Positions 11,557-24,517 of a stretch of 64,000 nucleotides of DNA are shown in pieces. The translations under genes were made by a program, and so were the position numbers. The stretch covers positions 2,046,001 through 2,110,000 of the forward strand of contig CP137320.1 of assembly GCA_033182465.1 (NCBI GenBank), read 5' to 3'. The notes beneath the pieces are model-generated. The model worked only from the letters and a program-made list of their open reading frames with translations, had not been told where the DNA came from and did not search any database. This stretch comes from Sanghuangporus weigelae. Its lineage: Eukaryota; Basidiomycota; Agaricomycetes; Hymenochaetales; Hymenochaetaceae. The first letter of the stretch is position 1. Every line of letters begins with the position of its first letter.

Positions 11557-13132
11557 ATGATTGCGGATAATGCTAGCACAGATATGTTTACTCAAGGAAG
11601 CTCGTCTTACAAGAAGGCTCGCAAACAGTATCTAAAAAGTAATCGCAATAGGCCCTCAGGTAGTTCACCAGACTGGACACCGTTTCGTGCAGCGGAGAAG
11701 AAGTATATGGCGAAATTTCCACCCCCGGATCTGTCTGATGTCTTGGATCTTGCTTTGTTGGATGAATGCAGAAGCGACGAAATGACTAGAGGGAGATGGA
11801 AAGGAAGAGTGGATGCCATCGACACACGGGAAGTAACATTGAAGGGGTTTACAGGACGCAGGCGGAGAAGAGCATATTGCATCCCCCAGATCCCAGGTAG
11901 AATTAACTTAATAGCTACATTTAGTCACTGCTTACTTGTATTCATTATCAGGTCTGGTCATTCTTCCGAGATATCTTAACCAGGAATTGCAACGAAGGCT
12001 GATCCGTTGGAGTCTTGCAGTGCACGCTAGGAGACCAAACGAAACAAATCTCGATACCCATTACCGAATACCCGCGGAAGGCTTGTGGAATTTGCATATT
12101 CGACGCGATACAAGTACACTTCCGCCTCGAGATTATGACTCACCACAAAATGGAGAGATGGATAGTGCTTCAGTGTCTAATCCTACTACGGATCATAGTG
12201 CAACTTCAACTCGGCCGAGGACGCCACCTGCGCAGCCAGTGACTCATGGGTCAGCCACTGCGACTGAGCTCCTTCCTAAACTACGCTGGGCCAACATTGG
12301 GTGGTTCTATGATTGGGGCACAAAAGAGTACGAATTCAGCAGAGGAAAACCCGATGTCAGAGAGCCTATAAGATCAATTTGCAAAGAGATCGTAAGGATA
12401 GTCGATTGGAATGCAGTTTTTGACACTCCAATGCATGATTACGACATGCATCATGAGGTGGTTGTTGCCAGCCCAGAGTGGTCTGGATGGGACTCGAGCT
12501 ATGGTGCGATACATCCATACTAATTTGTAGAGATGTTTTCTCCGACACCATTGTTTCACGCGCAGAACCTGATGCAGGAATCGTCAATTTTTATCAATAC
12601 AAAGTAAATCGTCCTTCATACAGCTGTTTGGCGCCCTTGTAATGATTTTGAACCGCATGCTGGCAGGATACGCTGATGGGCCACGTTGATCGCGCCGAAG
12701 TGTGCGCGACCTCGCCTCTCGTCTCATTGTCGTACGTCTTTGATTTACTCGGCCGATCCTTTTGTTTAACGTGGTGTTTGTAGCCTGGGGAACGCCGCTG
12801 TGTTCCTGATCGGTGGGCCCACAAAAAATGATAGACCGGTAGCAATTTTATTGAGATCCGGAGATGCCATTGTGATGGCCGGGCCAAGTTGCAGGAGAGC
12901 CTACCATGGTAAGCCCGTAGTGATTGACAGCAATGGCAAAAGTCTGACTGTATTGCCTGAAGGCGTACCCAGGATCTTGGAGGGAACTATGCCTGCTCAC
13001 TTTGACGAAGATGCAGAATCCACTGTCGATTGGGCGGCCTATAGTCGATATCTTCAAACAACACGGATCAATGTGAACGTCAGGCAAGTGTTTCCGAAGA
13101 GCTTTGATCCATCGCAAAATATTTTCAGGTGA
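11557..13132 (+). CDS. ALKBH1: AlkB homologue 1 (Fe(II)/2-oxoglutarate dioxygenase)
   Basis: Six exons: 11557-11896, 11952-12503, 12566-12603, 12667-12731, 12784-12908, 12963-13132; 429 aa. ALKBH1-type enzymes oxidatively demethylate tRNA or DNA. PGLVILPRYLNQELQRRLI, KLRWANIGWFYDWGTKEY and PDAGIVNFYQYKDTLMGHVD are characteristic. Iron ligands are H-x-D in GHVDRAE and the His of AYHGVPRI; the 2OG-binding pair is in RINVNVR. The fifth intron (12909-12962) is 54 nt, stop-free and in frame, but splicing it out restores AYHGVPRILEGT, so I treat it as an intron. The stop TGA at 13130-13132 overlaps a good donor-like string (AG|GTGAGT). A spliced extension is possible but would run into the CMC2 3' end and encodes nothing recognisable. 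Confidence 0.92.
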
Positions 13133-13338
13133 GTTCACACAACAGTATGTATTTTCCTCATACTGATGTAGCTGTCATGAGGGAGTTATGAAAAACCTGT
13201 ATTCGTAGATTGATGCGCGATTATTATCCACTACATGAAACGTATTCCAAAGCATCATCAAATCAGCACTTTCGTAAAACCGCATCCTGTAGCATATCAA
13301 ATCTCACATTAATTATATTTGCTGAAAAGAAGTGGGAT

Positions 13339-13685
13339 TCAGTCATCCTTATGAAGTTCCTCCAGCGCTCTTTTCCTGCGTTCTGCGCGGATTTTCGACT
13401 CTTCGGAATTGCGCTTAGTCCGCTCAGTACGCTTCATGAAACAACTATTAGCTGTTGAATGCGCGATAGTATTGATGGAAATTCTAGCACTTACCTCCCT
13501 TCGCAGACACATGTTCAATTCGTTCTTGATATCGTTGCAACCTCCAAAGTATTTGGCCCATAAGTTGTTATGGCATTGATCCAAAGCTTCAATAAGCTCC
13601 TTGCAAGCTTGAAGAAATCAGACTAGGTCCAAGTCGGCACAGTGAGCAACACACCAATGTTCTTGTTCGTGAGCTGCTGACGCAT
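13339..13685 (-). CDS. CMC2: CMC2-like twin CX9C cytochrome c oxidase assembly factor
   Basis: Exons 13655-13685, 13495-13607 and 13339-13431; 78 aa, the normal size. The two CX9C pairs are exact: C-KELIEALDQ-C and C-NDIKNELNM-C, with WAKYFGGCND between them as in yeast and human CMC2. A basic helical tail ERTKRNSEESKIRAERRKR follows. CMC2 works in the intermembrane space with CMC1 in complex IV biogenesis, imported by the MIA40 disulfide relay. The start ATG gives MRQQLTNKN, matching the MHPQL-type N-terminus only loosely. The gene is tail to tail with ALKBH1, about 200 nt apart. Confidence 0.92.
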
Positions 13686-14936
13686 GGCAATGCCTTAGCG
13701 TTTCACGTTCAAATTTTGGAACACATTTCTGTGCACGTGACATTAAGTATGTAATCGGGTTCCCGATACGCGTTTCGATTTTTCTTACCTTTTCGGGCCA
13801 TTACCACCACCACCAAGAACTTGGATCCACTGCTACTTGGTTGCTCTGCTCTTCGTTCCGGTCAACCTACCTCTCCTGCTTATGGCCGAAATCACCTTGA
13901 GAACTCAACTACCATCGAATGAGTCGACCAATTGTGGCTCAGTCTACTGATACAAAGGAAACTTGAGAGCACTTGACACACTTAAGTGCACCCCCAGTAC
14001 TGTACTTGGAATTGCTTTGAGAAGATGCCGACGTGTTCCTCGGAACGCACTTGGAGAATGTGCTGAAGAGTCTGATATATTTTCTAAGAGGTCCTCGTTT
14101 TGGGGGCGCCCCACCGGGACTGGTTCCGTCTTACGGTCAAATTCTTATCACATCGGCGGTTCAATGCTAGCAATTTCGGAATGACACTCCTCTGGAATGC
14201 GAGCGGAAGGAGCAATTTCTCCTAAAGTACTATCAATAGAAAGCAGAAGACGCGGATATGGATATCGCCTGCGTGGGGTGAGTGCGATTCAAATCGCCGT
14301 GTTATCGAAAAGGATATTTCCAGAGGTTCTCAAATGAATCATTTCACATTTCAGGAGCGCGGCCACACAGGCCACGATCACGTCGGACCCTTGCTAACGG
14401 ACCATCTCATCGTTTACGTGGTTAGACAGCATAGTGACCAACCGGAGCACACTTTCGCAGCCGTCGCCCCATCTAGTTGCACTAGCCGTGCCTAGGCGCC
14501 CTATCCTCACAATCGGACCAGAAGGCGCACCGCCTGACCTACACGTAATCACACAAGGATGACACAAACAACGGCCGGATAAGGCAGTTCCCGACCAGCG
14601 CTCAAAGCCGGTATCTTGATAGGTGTCGGCTGTCTCTCCGTGCTTGACACAAAAGTGGTGGCGCTATCTTCCGACTGGTCTCTGACAAGGAAAATACGCA
14701 CTTTGACAATCGCCTCGGCTCACCCACCTTGATATCACCGTGTTGCCAAGTACTGGCTCCTCAGTGCGTTTTCGATGGACTTTTTGCGTTTGAGCAGGCG
14801 ATGTCCTCTTTAGACAATTTCCGAATGTTCTTGGTGTATAAAGCTTGCTCTATGTTACCGCAGAATGCACAACGAACACACCTGCTCTTCGACCAACTAT
14901 TAGTCTTTCCTGCACCTTTCCTGAGCAACCTCCACT
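13686..14936. other. Long divergent intergenic region, CMC2 / short Zn2Cys6 gene
   Basis: About 1.25 kb, the longest unexplained gap. I found no protein motif in either strand and no clear tRNA. It should contain two divergent promoters; the remainder could hold a non-coding RNA or decayed sequence, but nothing in it can be named. Confidence 0.35.
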
Positions 14937-15254
14937 ATGGCCGCCGCTACGTCCAATGGTGGCTTTCATAACGAAACTCCCGGATCTATAGATCGGAAGA
15001 ATGGCAGAGCCACCCGTAATCGGGCCTGCGATTTCTGCAGCAAAAAGAAAGTCAAAGTACGTTCTTTGCTCCCATGCTATGAATGATTCGCAAAATAATT
15101 GATTAATCCTTAGTGCGATAAAGATGCTCCGGAACGAGAGGGTCTGGGGTGCACAAGATGCAGCAATGCCGGAGATCAATGCGTCACAACAGGTAATACA
15201 AGTTATGTTGGAGCACGAATCACATTGGAGCTGACTTTAAGTGTAGCCCAGTGA
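14937..15254 (+). CDS. Very short Zn2Cys6 binuclear-cluster protein
   Basis: Exons 14937-15056 and 15114-15254; 86 aa, or 68 aa if the in-frame 54-nt segment 15193-15246 is also spliced. The six cysteines are complete: RACDFCSKKKVKC, then GLGCTRCSNAGDQC, spaced like a fungal Zn2Cys6 DNA-binding cluster, preceded by a basic stretch (RKNGRATRNR). Fungal regulators of this class normally continue with a dimerisation coiled coil and a large middle-homology region; here a stop follows shortly after the last Cys in either splice form, and I found no continuing exon up to 15498. It could be a true mini-protein, a remnant of a larger regulator, or a gene whose later exons I missed. Confidence 0.6.
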
Positions 15255-15498
15255 AGTCCTTCAACCTCCTACGCTCCGCATATCTGCAGTTCCCCGAATT
15301 TATGCTTTATTCACCTTGTTTGTCAATACTTATCGTGACGTTCTTGTCGACACACTGGTTCTGAATTTTGAGCTTTGTGCTCTTTGTGTATATTTCATTT
15401 TGAGTGCAGATAATGTCACTTCAAACAGACCAGTCGCGGATGGACATTCGCAGCTTGGTTCATTTAGAAAAACTAGTCTATGATGACACAAGACTCAA

Positions 15499-16058
15499 TT
15501 ATCGCTTCCTCTGAACCTGAACATTATTCCATTTAGCTCGCTCCAAATCCTCTTTCCAAACCTCCTCAACGTGAGGCTTCAGGTAGCGAACGTCCTAAGG
15601 AATCAATAAACAGACATCAGTGTCGAGTTATATCCCCAAACACAAGGGCACACCTCCTCAGGCTTGACCCATTGATCCTTCGGCAGATTCTTATGAATGA
15701 CACTGGTTTGTGATGCGACGCGGAAACGGTAGATGCGGTCATACGCTTCGCGTTCAGAGAGACGTCCAAGAGCCTTGAGAAATGTGTCAGAACAGTACGG
15801 AAAGAATGTTAGCGAGCGAAGTTTTACTTTTTGCACGTCATCGCGTTCCTCGAGCACTGTGATTGAAAGTCGGCTTAGTGGAGAACACAAAATGCATCGT
15901 CATCACCACTCACGAAGGTCATCGTATCTGAGGCCCATCTGCCTATAACCAGCGATCTGCGCGTACCAGTCCGCAAATGGCTTGAATAGGCGGTAAAGAG
16001 AAGGAGACTTTCTAATCTGAGGGGCAAATGAGAGGCCGAGTGGACCGAAGATGGTCAT
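15499..16058 (-). CDS. QCR7: Ubiquinol-cytochrome c reductase subunit 7 (complex III, 14 kDa)
   Basis: Exons 15914-16058, 15828-15856, 15654-15773 and 15499-15594; 129 aa, the usual length. [24 protein letters not shown] at the N-terminus, [20 protein letters not shown] in the middle and [20 protein letters not shown] near the end are the three QCR7 blocks. The protein is a peripheral matrix-side subunit of complex III needed for assembly. The second intron (15774-15827) is 54 nt and stop-free; it is excluded because its removal joins VQK to ALGRLS as in the family. The gene is head to head with nucleoside diphosphate kinase, 237 nt apart. Confidence 0.95.
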
Positions 16059-16295
16059 TTTGGCACCTTCGAGTCGAGTGAGTTGGAAATGAAATGCTTG
16101 AGGTGAGGTGCGAATGGGTGAAGTCGGGTTGTGTGTTGTTTGGTCGCTTATGTAATTTATCAACACGTAAGTAGTGTCACGATTGCCACACGAGGCAATT
16201 GATATAAATCTGCCATCCTGGTCTCCTCAAAGTTGCTATTCCTCTTTCTCTTTTTCTTCTCACTCCTCGTCTGTCCTTGTTATCCTTCGTGCACC
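16059..16295. promoter_or_regulatory. Bidirectional promoter, QCR7 / NDK, with TATA box
   Basis: A 237-nt gap between two divergent start codons. TATAAA lies at 16203-16208, 88 nt before the NDK ATG, and is followed by a C/T-rich tract (16235-16290), a standard fungal core promoter layout. Confidence 0.5.
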
Positions 16296-16982
16296 ATGTC
16301 CAAGTTTGAGCAGACATACATCATGATTAAGGTCTGCCGATCATCCATGATTACCGTCTTCTGGAAGTGTCGTAACGCGTTATGCTATACAGCCTGATGG
16401 CGTTCAACGCAACCTTGTAGGCGCCATCATCGCCCGTTTCGAACAACGTGGCTTCAAGCTCGTCTCGCTGAAGATGGTGCATGCTACTCCTGAACACCTT
16501 GAGAAGCGTAAGCCTTTTAGATATGTGTAATCGATTCTTTCATCGTTCTCATCGATGAACATAGACTACGAGGATCTTAAGGGCAAGCCTTTCTTCCCCG
16601 GATTGATCAAGTATATGGCCTCTGGACCCGTTGTTGCTATGGTCTGGGAAGGCCTTGATGCCGTCAAGACTGGTCGCTCGATGCTCGGTGCCACCAACCC
16701 ACTCGCTTCTGCTCCAGGTAAAATTTATGTGGTGGAAGTCACCTTTATAAATGACACCCTTTATAATCGTTTCCACAGGCACTATTCGTGGTGACTACGC
16801 CCTTGCTGTTGGTCGCAACATTGCACATGGCTCCGATTCCGTCGAGAGTGCGAAGAAGGAGATCGCCCAGTAAGCTTCCCTGATGCATATACGGTCTAAA
16901 TTCTGACCGACACGCGTTCAGCTGGTTCCCAGAGGGGATAGTCCAGTACAGAAGCCTTCTTGAAGACGTAATCTTCGAGTAG
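16296..16982 (+). CDS. NDK1: Nucleoside diphosphate kinase
   Basis: Five exons: 16296-16331, 16393-16507, 16565-16717, 16779-16869, 16922-16982; 151 aa, exactly the family size. It transfers the gamma phosphate from ATP to NDPs through a phospho-histidine. Visible motifs: [57 protein letters not shown] and the active-site string [10 protein letters not shown], whose His (about residue 117) is the phosphorylated residue. No signal or import sequence, so it should be cytosolic. Confidence 0.97.
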
Positions 16983-17682
16983 GAGAAGACGTAAGCGCGA
17001 GAAACAAAGCTCATGATACTGGAACGTAGTGGATTGGCGTTGGTGTGTAAGTTCAGGCCTGACGCTTTAGAATTTTGCAAATAGGAAATAAATTTTCACG
17101 CATTGACTCTCACCAAGTTTTCCTTTTGCTTTCCAATATTGTCAAGACGTGCAGCGGCCCAGACATTCAAAAAGCTTCCACAATCTAGTCCTAATGTGCT
17201 ATCGAAGCATAATTTAAATCTACGGCGTCAATCATCGCAAGATAAAATATCGCGGGAGACAGTAATTGATGCTCCTGCTCGGTGCTATTTATTCTCATGA
17301 GCTTATTCTTAAACCTTGACAAACATGAGACAGATTTTACTTCAATGATGCTGGGAAGTCAATGCATGGGAAGGTAATGAACATTTACGAGAAAACTATT
17401 GGACGCGGAGTCAACCGTGGAAGCAAAACAAATCGATCGCAGCAATCGTCCCGATGCATTGCGACTAGCCTTCACCTCTAGGTGACCTCGTGCTCTGTTC
17501 GGGCTAGTTTCGCAGTGTCTTACGAGGATGGCTCACGGTTACCACATGAAATTAGCCTTCTCGGTCGGCAAGAAGATCCTTCTTCCCAGCCATTGTTATA
17601 AAAGTTGCTATTATCGCGCGCCAGGGAAGGCCGTCTCTCTTGGAGAATGCGTCCCGGGTCGCCTTCTCCTCACGAACTCGTC
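16983..17682. other. Intergenic, NDK to DOMON-b561 gene
   Basis: About 0.7 kb, AT-rich in the first half; no gene, RNA or repeat recognised. Confidence 0.35.
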
Positions 17683-19454
17683 ATGCTCCCACTCTGGCCT
17701 TTTGTACTTCTATACTGGTCCTCTGTTTTCCTCATTTCTTTAGCCGAGAGCGTGCAAGGTGACAACTTTTGCAGCGAGTTGATGTGCGTAACCGCCTTTG
17801 TTAATTCGAGTACAATGACTTGTGAGTCCTCCTTAACTTTCCGAAGCTCTCGGTACTGAAAGACTTGTGGTAGATCAAATGACCGCGTTGACTCAGCTTG
17901 GGTGGATGGCCATGTGAGTCCACAGGCGCTTTTTTGGCGAAGTAGGTTTAATTTGTTGGACTCATTTAGAGGCTTCGGGACCCAAATGGCAGATGCAAAT
18001 ATGGTTATTATGTGGCCCAATTCTGATGGAAGCGTAACACTGTCGCAGAGGACCGCTCCAGGTCTGGTAGAACCGGTACCAGATCCTGATCCTTCACGGA
18101 CGGCAACATCTTACAATCCGTTAATAAATGTGAGGCGTGACCAGGAACCAGTATTTATTCCTCTGACAGGCATCTTCAGCTTTCATCTGTCATTCCAAGA
18201 CTGGCATTTACTATCCCCAAAGATGACACTATCCAACAGAATGCCATTTGGGCTTTAGGGGTTTCTAATCCCTTGTCAGTTTCTCCGGATGTGAACCTAG
18301 AACTGCACTTGGATTCGGGCAACTTTACCTTGAATTTGACAAACACTATTGATACAGAACAGATCCCGTTCCTGAATCCGTCCTCTTCTACTTCCAGTGG
18401 TTCACTCTCCGGTACTGCAACTTCTTCGCCTTTCCCTGGTGGGGATCCCTCCATCGACGATGGAACACCGTTTCAGACGTTTGAGAAGCTCATCGTCGCG
18501 CATGCTGTGCTTTCAGTGCTTGGATTTTTGGTCGTACTGCCTATAGGGTCCTTGATCGCGCGATGGGCCAGGACATTCTGGGCTAACTGGTTCTACTATC
18601 ACTGGATGACGCAAGTCATCTTCGGCATCCCAGTGGTGGTGACTGGATGGGCTCTAGGTCCTTTATCAGTCGCTGCCCAAGGAGTAGCCCACGCCAATGA
18701 CTCACACAAGGTATTCAATGAAGCTCCTAACTTCGACAATAGGATTGTAGTTGATAGTGACGACAAGGTTCTTGGCATTCTGCTTCTTCCTTTATATTTG
18801 ATCCAGTTGACTACGGGGACGTTCATACACTTACGAAAGTCCGTATATCCACGGCGACACCCACCGCGAAACATGGCGCACGGTGTGATGGGTATGGTAG
18901 TCATTGGACTTGCATTTTATCAAGTAAGAAGCATATCCTAGGTTGTTGGTCGTATCTCATAGCAGGTTAGGTCAGGACAGGTCTGACCGTGGATTGGACT
19001 ATCGCAACAGAACGGCCAATTGACCTCAACGTTTTCTCAAACCTATGGATTGCGTGGATTGTCGTGAGTTTTGTAAATTTTGTCGTAGAAAGACTACTCC
19101 TTACTCGTTTCTATGTAGTTCATACCCGTCATATACTTCATCGGATTTGCGTTACTCAGTCGCCAACTTGCGCATGAACGCGAACTCCCTCCCGCGTATT
19201 CGCCTGGGGCATCTGATACAGAAAACGGAAACGGGGCTGGCGTTAGACAACTTCTAGGACTGGACCTTGGCCTTGTCGACGACGGAACACACGATATGTT
19301 CTCCGAAGAGAATTCCCAGAGGCGTCGTAGTCGAGGACGAAGAGTAACAAGTAATGCAGCTTCTGAAGACATCGAAATGAGAGAGGTACCGTCCGAACAT
19401 CGAACTCCTCTTTCTCTTCCTACTTCTCTTCTAGCTTCGACTGCTATTATCTGA
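17683..19454 (+). CDS. Secreted DOMON domain plus cytochrome b561 membrane protein
   Basis: Seven exons: 17683-17821, 17874-17913, 17970-18129, 18180-18710, 18768-18923, 18971-19063, 19119-19454; 484 aa. A hydrophobic signal peptide (LWPFVLLYWSSVFLISLAES) leads into a DOMON-type beta domain (FVNSSTMTYQM, LGWMAIGFGTQMADANMVIMW), a Ser-rich linker, then five to six helices of a b561 core. The b561 histidines are in IVAHAVLSVLG, YYHWMTQ, DSHKVLG and NMAHGVMG. Such CBD9/AIR12-like proteins move electrons across the plasma membrane. The fourth intron (18711-18767, 57 nt) is stop-free and in frame; splicing it out gives the conserved DSHK-VLG junction. The tail of about 110 residues after the last helix is charged and should be cytosolic. 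Confidence 0.9.
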
Positions 19455-19844
19455 GTGAATTTGCTTGGAGTTTTTCCCTTTCTCTTTTCCCTTTCTCTTC
19501 TGGACCTAAATTTGGATCTCTTCCGTTTATTAAGTAAAGCATATTGGCAATATTAATGTTATATATTCATATTCCTGTAGCCTATTCTTTGTAGCTTAAA
19601 TAATGAACGGCACTTGTTCGTCCGATATTCAAACGAAAGGTAGGTTCGGCTTTTGGTGATGGAAACGTAACCTGTCGGCAATCCACGTTACGACGCGCGA
19701 GTATGACGCGTGCCGTAGCTGACGGACTAACAAAACTAAAACTTTCAACAAACGCTAACTTACAACCTATCCTAGTGCTACCCCTTGCTTCAATCTACAC
19801 TTCATTTTGCTCGTCGATGCGTAGCCGCACACTGCCTTAGCCGA
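19455..19844. promoter_or_regulatory. Intergenic and LETM1 leader with a short upstream ORF
   Basis: About 0.39 kb. An ATG at 19817 opens a seven-codon frame ending in TAG at 19840, only four nt before the LETM1 start at 19845. If both are in the mRNA leader, this uORF could reduce LETM1 translation. Confidence 0.4.
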
Positions 19845-22149
<2,305 letters not shown>

Positions 22150-22784
22150 GAGGATTTAGTGCCGTATAGACATGTCTTATCCTTCATACGTATGCTGTGC
22201 TAGATCTTAACCATTTAATCGCAATCCCGGTGCGCTCCGCTCCATTTCTCGTGATTTCGCGAGTATATACGATGAATCGACGATACTCACATGACCTAAT
22301 TTTGGCTGCGTGCTGTGGCTCACATGAGCATCAACATATTCAAATCTATTCAAATCTCAGTCCTTTTGTTTTTGGGATCGCTATATTATTGCCTTCTGAG
22401 GGCAGCTTCCGGCAACCCAATGACCGCAAACGGTCTCTTCGATCCAATCCAGGCGCGTACTGAATTGAGGCTATCCGCGGGGTCTCTGCGTCCAAGAACG
22501 GTAGCTACGGTTAAGGATATGCGAACGTTCGGAGACCGCTCTGCGCAAGCATTCACTCATCCCAGAATGAATATTTGCCGTCTCAGCTAATATTCGAGGG
22601 GTTTAAGAAGAGGTCAAGGAACGCCGTAGTTCCCTCATAGCTGCTCCCCGCGGCTTTTACCCCAGGTTCCCCATTCCTCTCGTTCCCCGCGCTGTTCACT
22701 CCGCGTCTGATCCTTCTCAAGGCAGCCCGCTCCTCCACTATTACCACGCTCTGATTGACGGGACATCAACGACGGACAAACGTA
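22150..22784. other. Intergenic, LETM1 to GPR1/FUN34 gene
   Basis: About 0.63 kb; the last 150 nt are C-rich (CCCCGCGG and similar) and are probably the promoter of the downstream transporter. No gene recognised. Confidence 0.35.
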
Positions 22785-24083
22785 ATGTCAGAAACGAAGA
22801 GCGGAGATTATGAACACGTCTCGCATGGCAATCATTTGCCGAAGCAGCTGACGACGATAACTTTGACACCTGAGCAGTTCGAAAGCTTGTATCTGCAGCC
22901 TCGAGCCAGTGCAGGGGCCCAGAACAGGCTTGTCGGTAAAGTCGGAAATCCCACGCCTCTGTAAGAACACGTTCAGTGCTTTGCTTGTATGGGGAAAATT
23001 CAATGAGATTTACTATTTTTCTTTCTTTCCTTGATATTGAAAGCGGCGTGTCTGCATTCTTATTGGCCCATATGCCTCTGTCGATGGACCTTATGGGTTT
23101 CCAAGGAGCAACCCCGGCGTCCGGAACGGCAATGCTTGGTGTACGCATGTGGCTTTAATCAACGCTGGAGTCATACTATACTAATTGGATTGAAATTTAG
23201 TCGTTTTATGCTTGCGCGGGAGTCGGACTTTACCTTGCTTGCATAATGGAATGGCTGATCGGAAACACTTTCCCAAGCGTGGTCTTCGGCACATTTGGTG
23301 CGTCTCTTCTTACAGTCGGCGAAATCACGGATCTCGGCTTAATCTGATAACATGTTATAAGGTGGATTCTGGACCACGTACGGCATAATTATACAGCCAT
23401 CATTCGGAGTTGCCGCAAGTTTTGCGCCTGCAGAGGCCGCTTCGAACAGCGTAACCGCAGCTGCAGCTGGGGCAGCGACCCGCCAGTATAATTCAGGATT
23501 AGGCTTGTATTTCGTCGTGTGGGGCATCTTGTGTGCGATTTATTTCATAGCGTCCTTACGAACGTATGCAAAATCTGCATTTTTCATGATTTATGACTCC
23601 TGGAGCTGACTACGCACAATTCTTATCCGCAGCAACGTACCATTTGCTGGTATATTCCTGTGTAAGTTTAAAACATGTACGGTGGGGAGTCAATCTGACT
23701 GGCGCCTAATAGTCCTGGTATTTGCCTTCGAGTTCATTGCTGCAGGGTACTGTCAGTAAAATAGCTATTTTTGGAGATCAACTTGGAGCTGACTTTGGGA
23801 TGAAACTGCAGTCCATACCGGAACGGGACACACATCGGATGCTGCGCGGGAGTTTAAAATTGGCGGCGCTTTCGCCTTCGTTGTCGCGCTTGTGAGTCAT
23901 TATTCATTTACTCATTTTGTATCCTTGCGTTGGCTTCTCTGACTCGGGGGCGCGGCACTTGCATAGCTTGGTGTGTGGATCGATACATCCCTTTTGTGCG
24001 CCGCAGTGGGGATGCCATTTACCATTCCGGTATTTGACTTATCCCACCTAGGTCGCCGGAAGAACGAGGATAAAGAGGCGTAG
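22785..24083 (+). CDS. ATO: GPR1/FUN34/YaaH (ATO) family acetate/ammonium transporter
   Basis: Eight exons: 22785-22960, 23044-23140, 23201-23297, 23362-23563, 23633-23661 (29 nt), 23713-23751 (39 nt), 23812-23891, 23967-24083; 278 aa, typical size. NPTPLG at about residue 56 is the family signature (NPAPLGL). Six hydrophobic segments follow, including MEWLIGNTFPSVVFGTFGGFW, LGLYFVVWGILCAIYFIASL and FLVFAFEFIAAGYFHTG. The members carry acetate and other short acids, or ammonium. The cytosolic N-terminus of about 55 residues matches the family. One intron uses the donor GTCAGT; the donor of exon 2 was shifted by two nt (GTACGC) because only that keeps LGSFYACAG in frame. Confidence 0.93.
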
Positions 24084-24517
24084 GAAGCGCTGCGCTGTGA
24101 GCGAGAGCGAGAGTAACGACGGATTAACAAGGATCACATGACTTGAATTAGTTTTTTTTTGGTCGAGAGAAATCGAGCAGATCGGGAAAGCCGATCAATT
24201 TCCTTTACTGGCGTGATTATGCATATACTGGCTTGGCATTTGTGGTATTGTAAAATATAAAACAAATATGCAGCATACGAAGCAAGGATGCAATACCGAA
24301 GCTCCTGATGCGATTTTGCAAGGAAAATGAGTGGTAAAAGCGGTTTTCAAACGACAGGCTCGGGAGATGCCGACTCGGCGCGTTGTGATGCATTCCGCAG
24401 CAGTGCACTGCTCGAATAGTAACACGGACCGCAGCGCTTCTTCTGTTCTGGGATGCTCGTTCCGTCCCCCTCTCTCTCTTGAACCATATCATCGCTGCGC
24501 TCGCAGTCACAAACAAC
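24084..24517. other. Intergenic, ATO to EST1/SMG6 gene
   Basis: About 0.43 kb with a T8 tract at 24153; no gene or RNA recognised. Confidence 0.35.

Noticed and set aside
12909-12962. Reading ALKBH1 straight through without this intron
   Set aside because: It is possible in frame, but it breaks the AYHGVPRILEGT block around the iron ligand, so splicing is the better model; retention is kept as a finding.
13210-13458. Possible extra 3' exon of ALKBH1
   Set aside because: The translated tail has no ALKBH1 character and runs antisense through the last CMC2 exon; the TGA at 13132 gives a normal family C-terminus.
14280-14320. GATTCAAATC string resembling a tRNA B-box
   Set aside because: No matching A-box at the right distance and no cloverleaf could be folded by eye.
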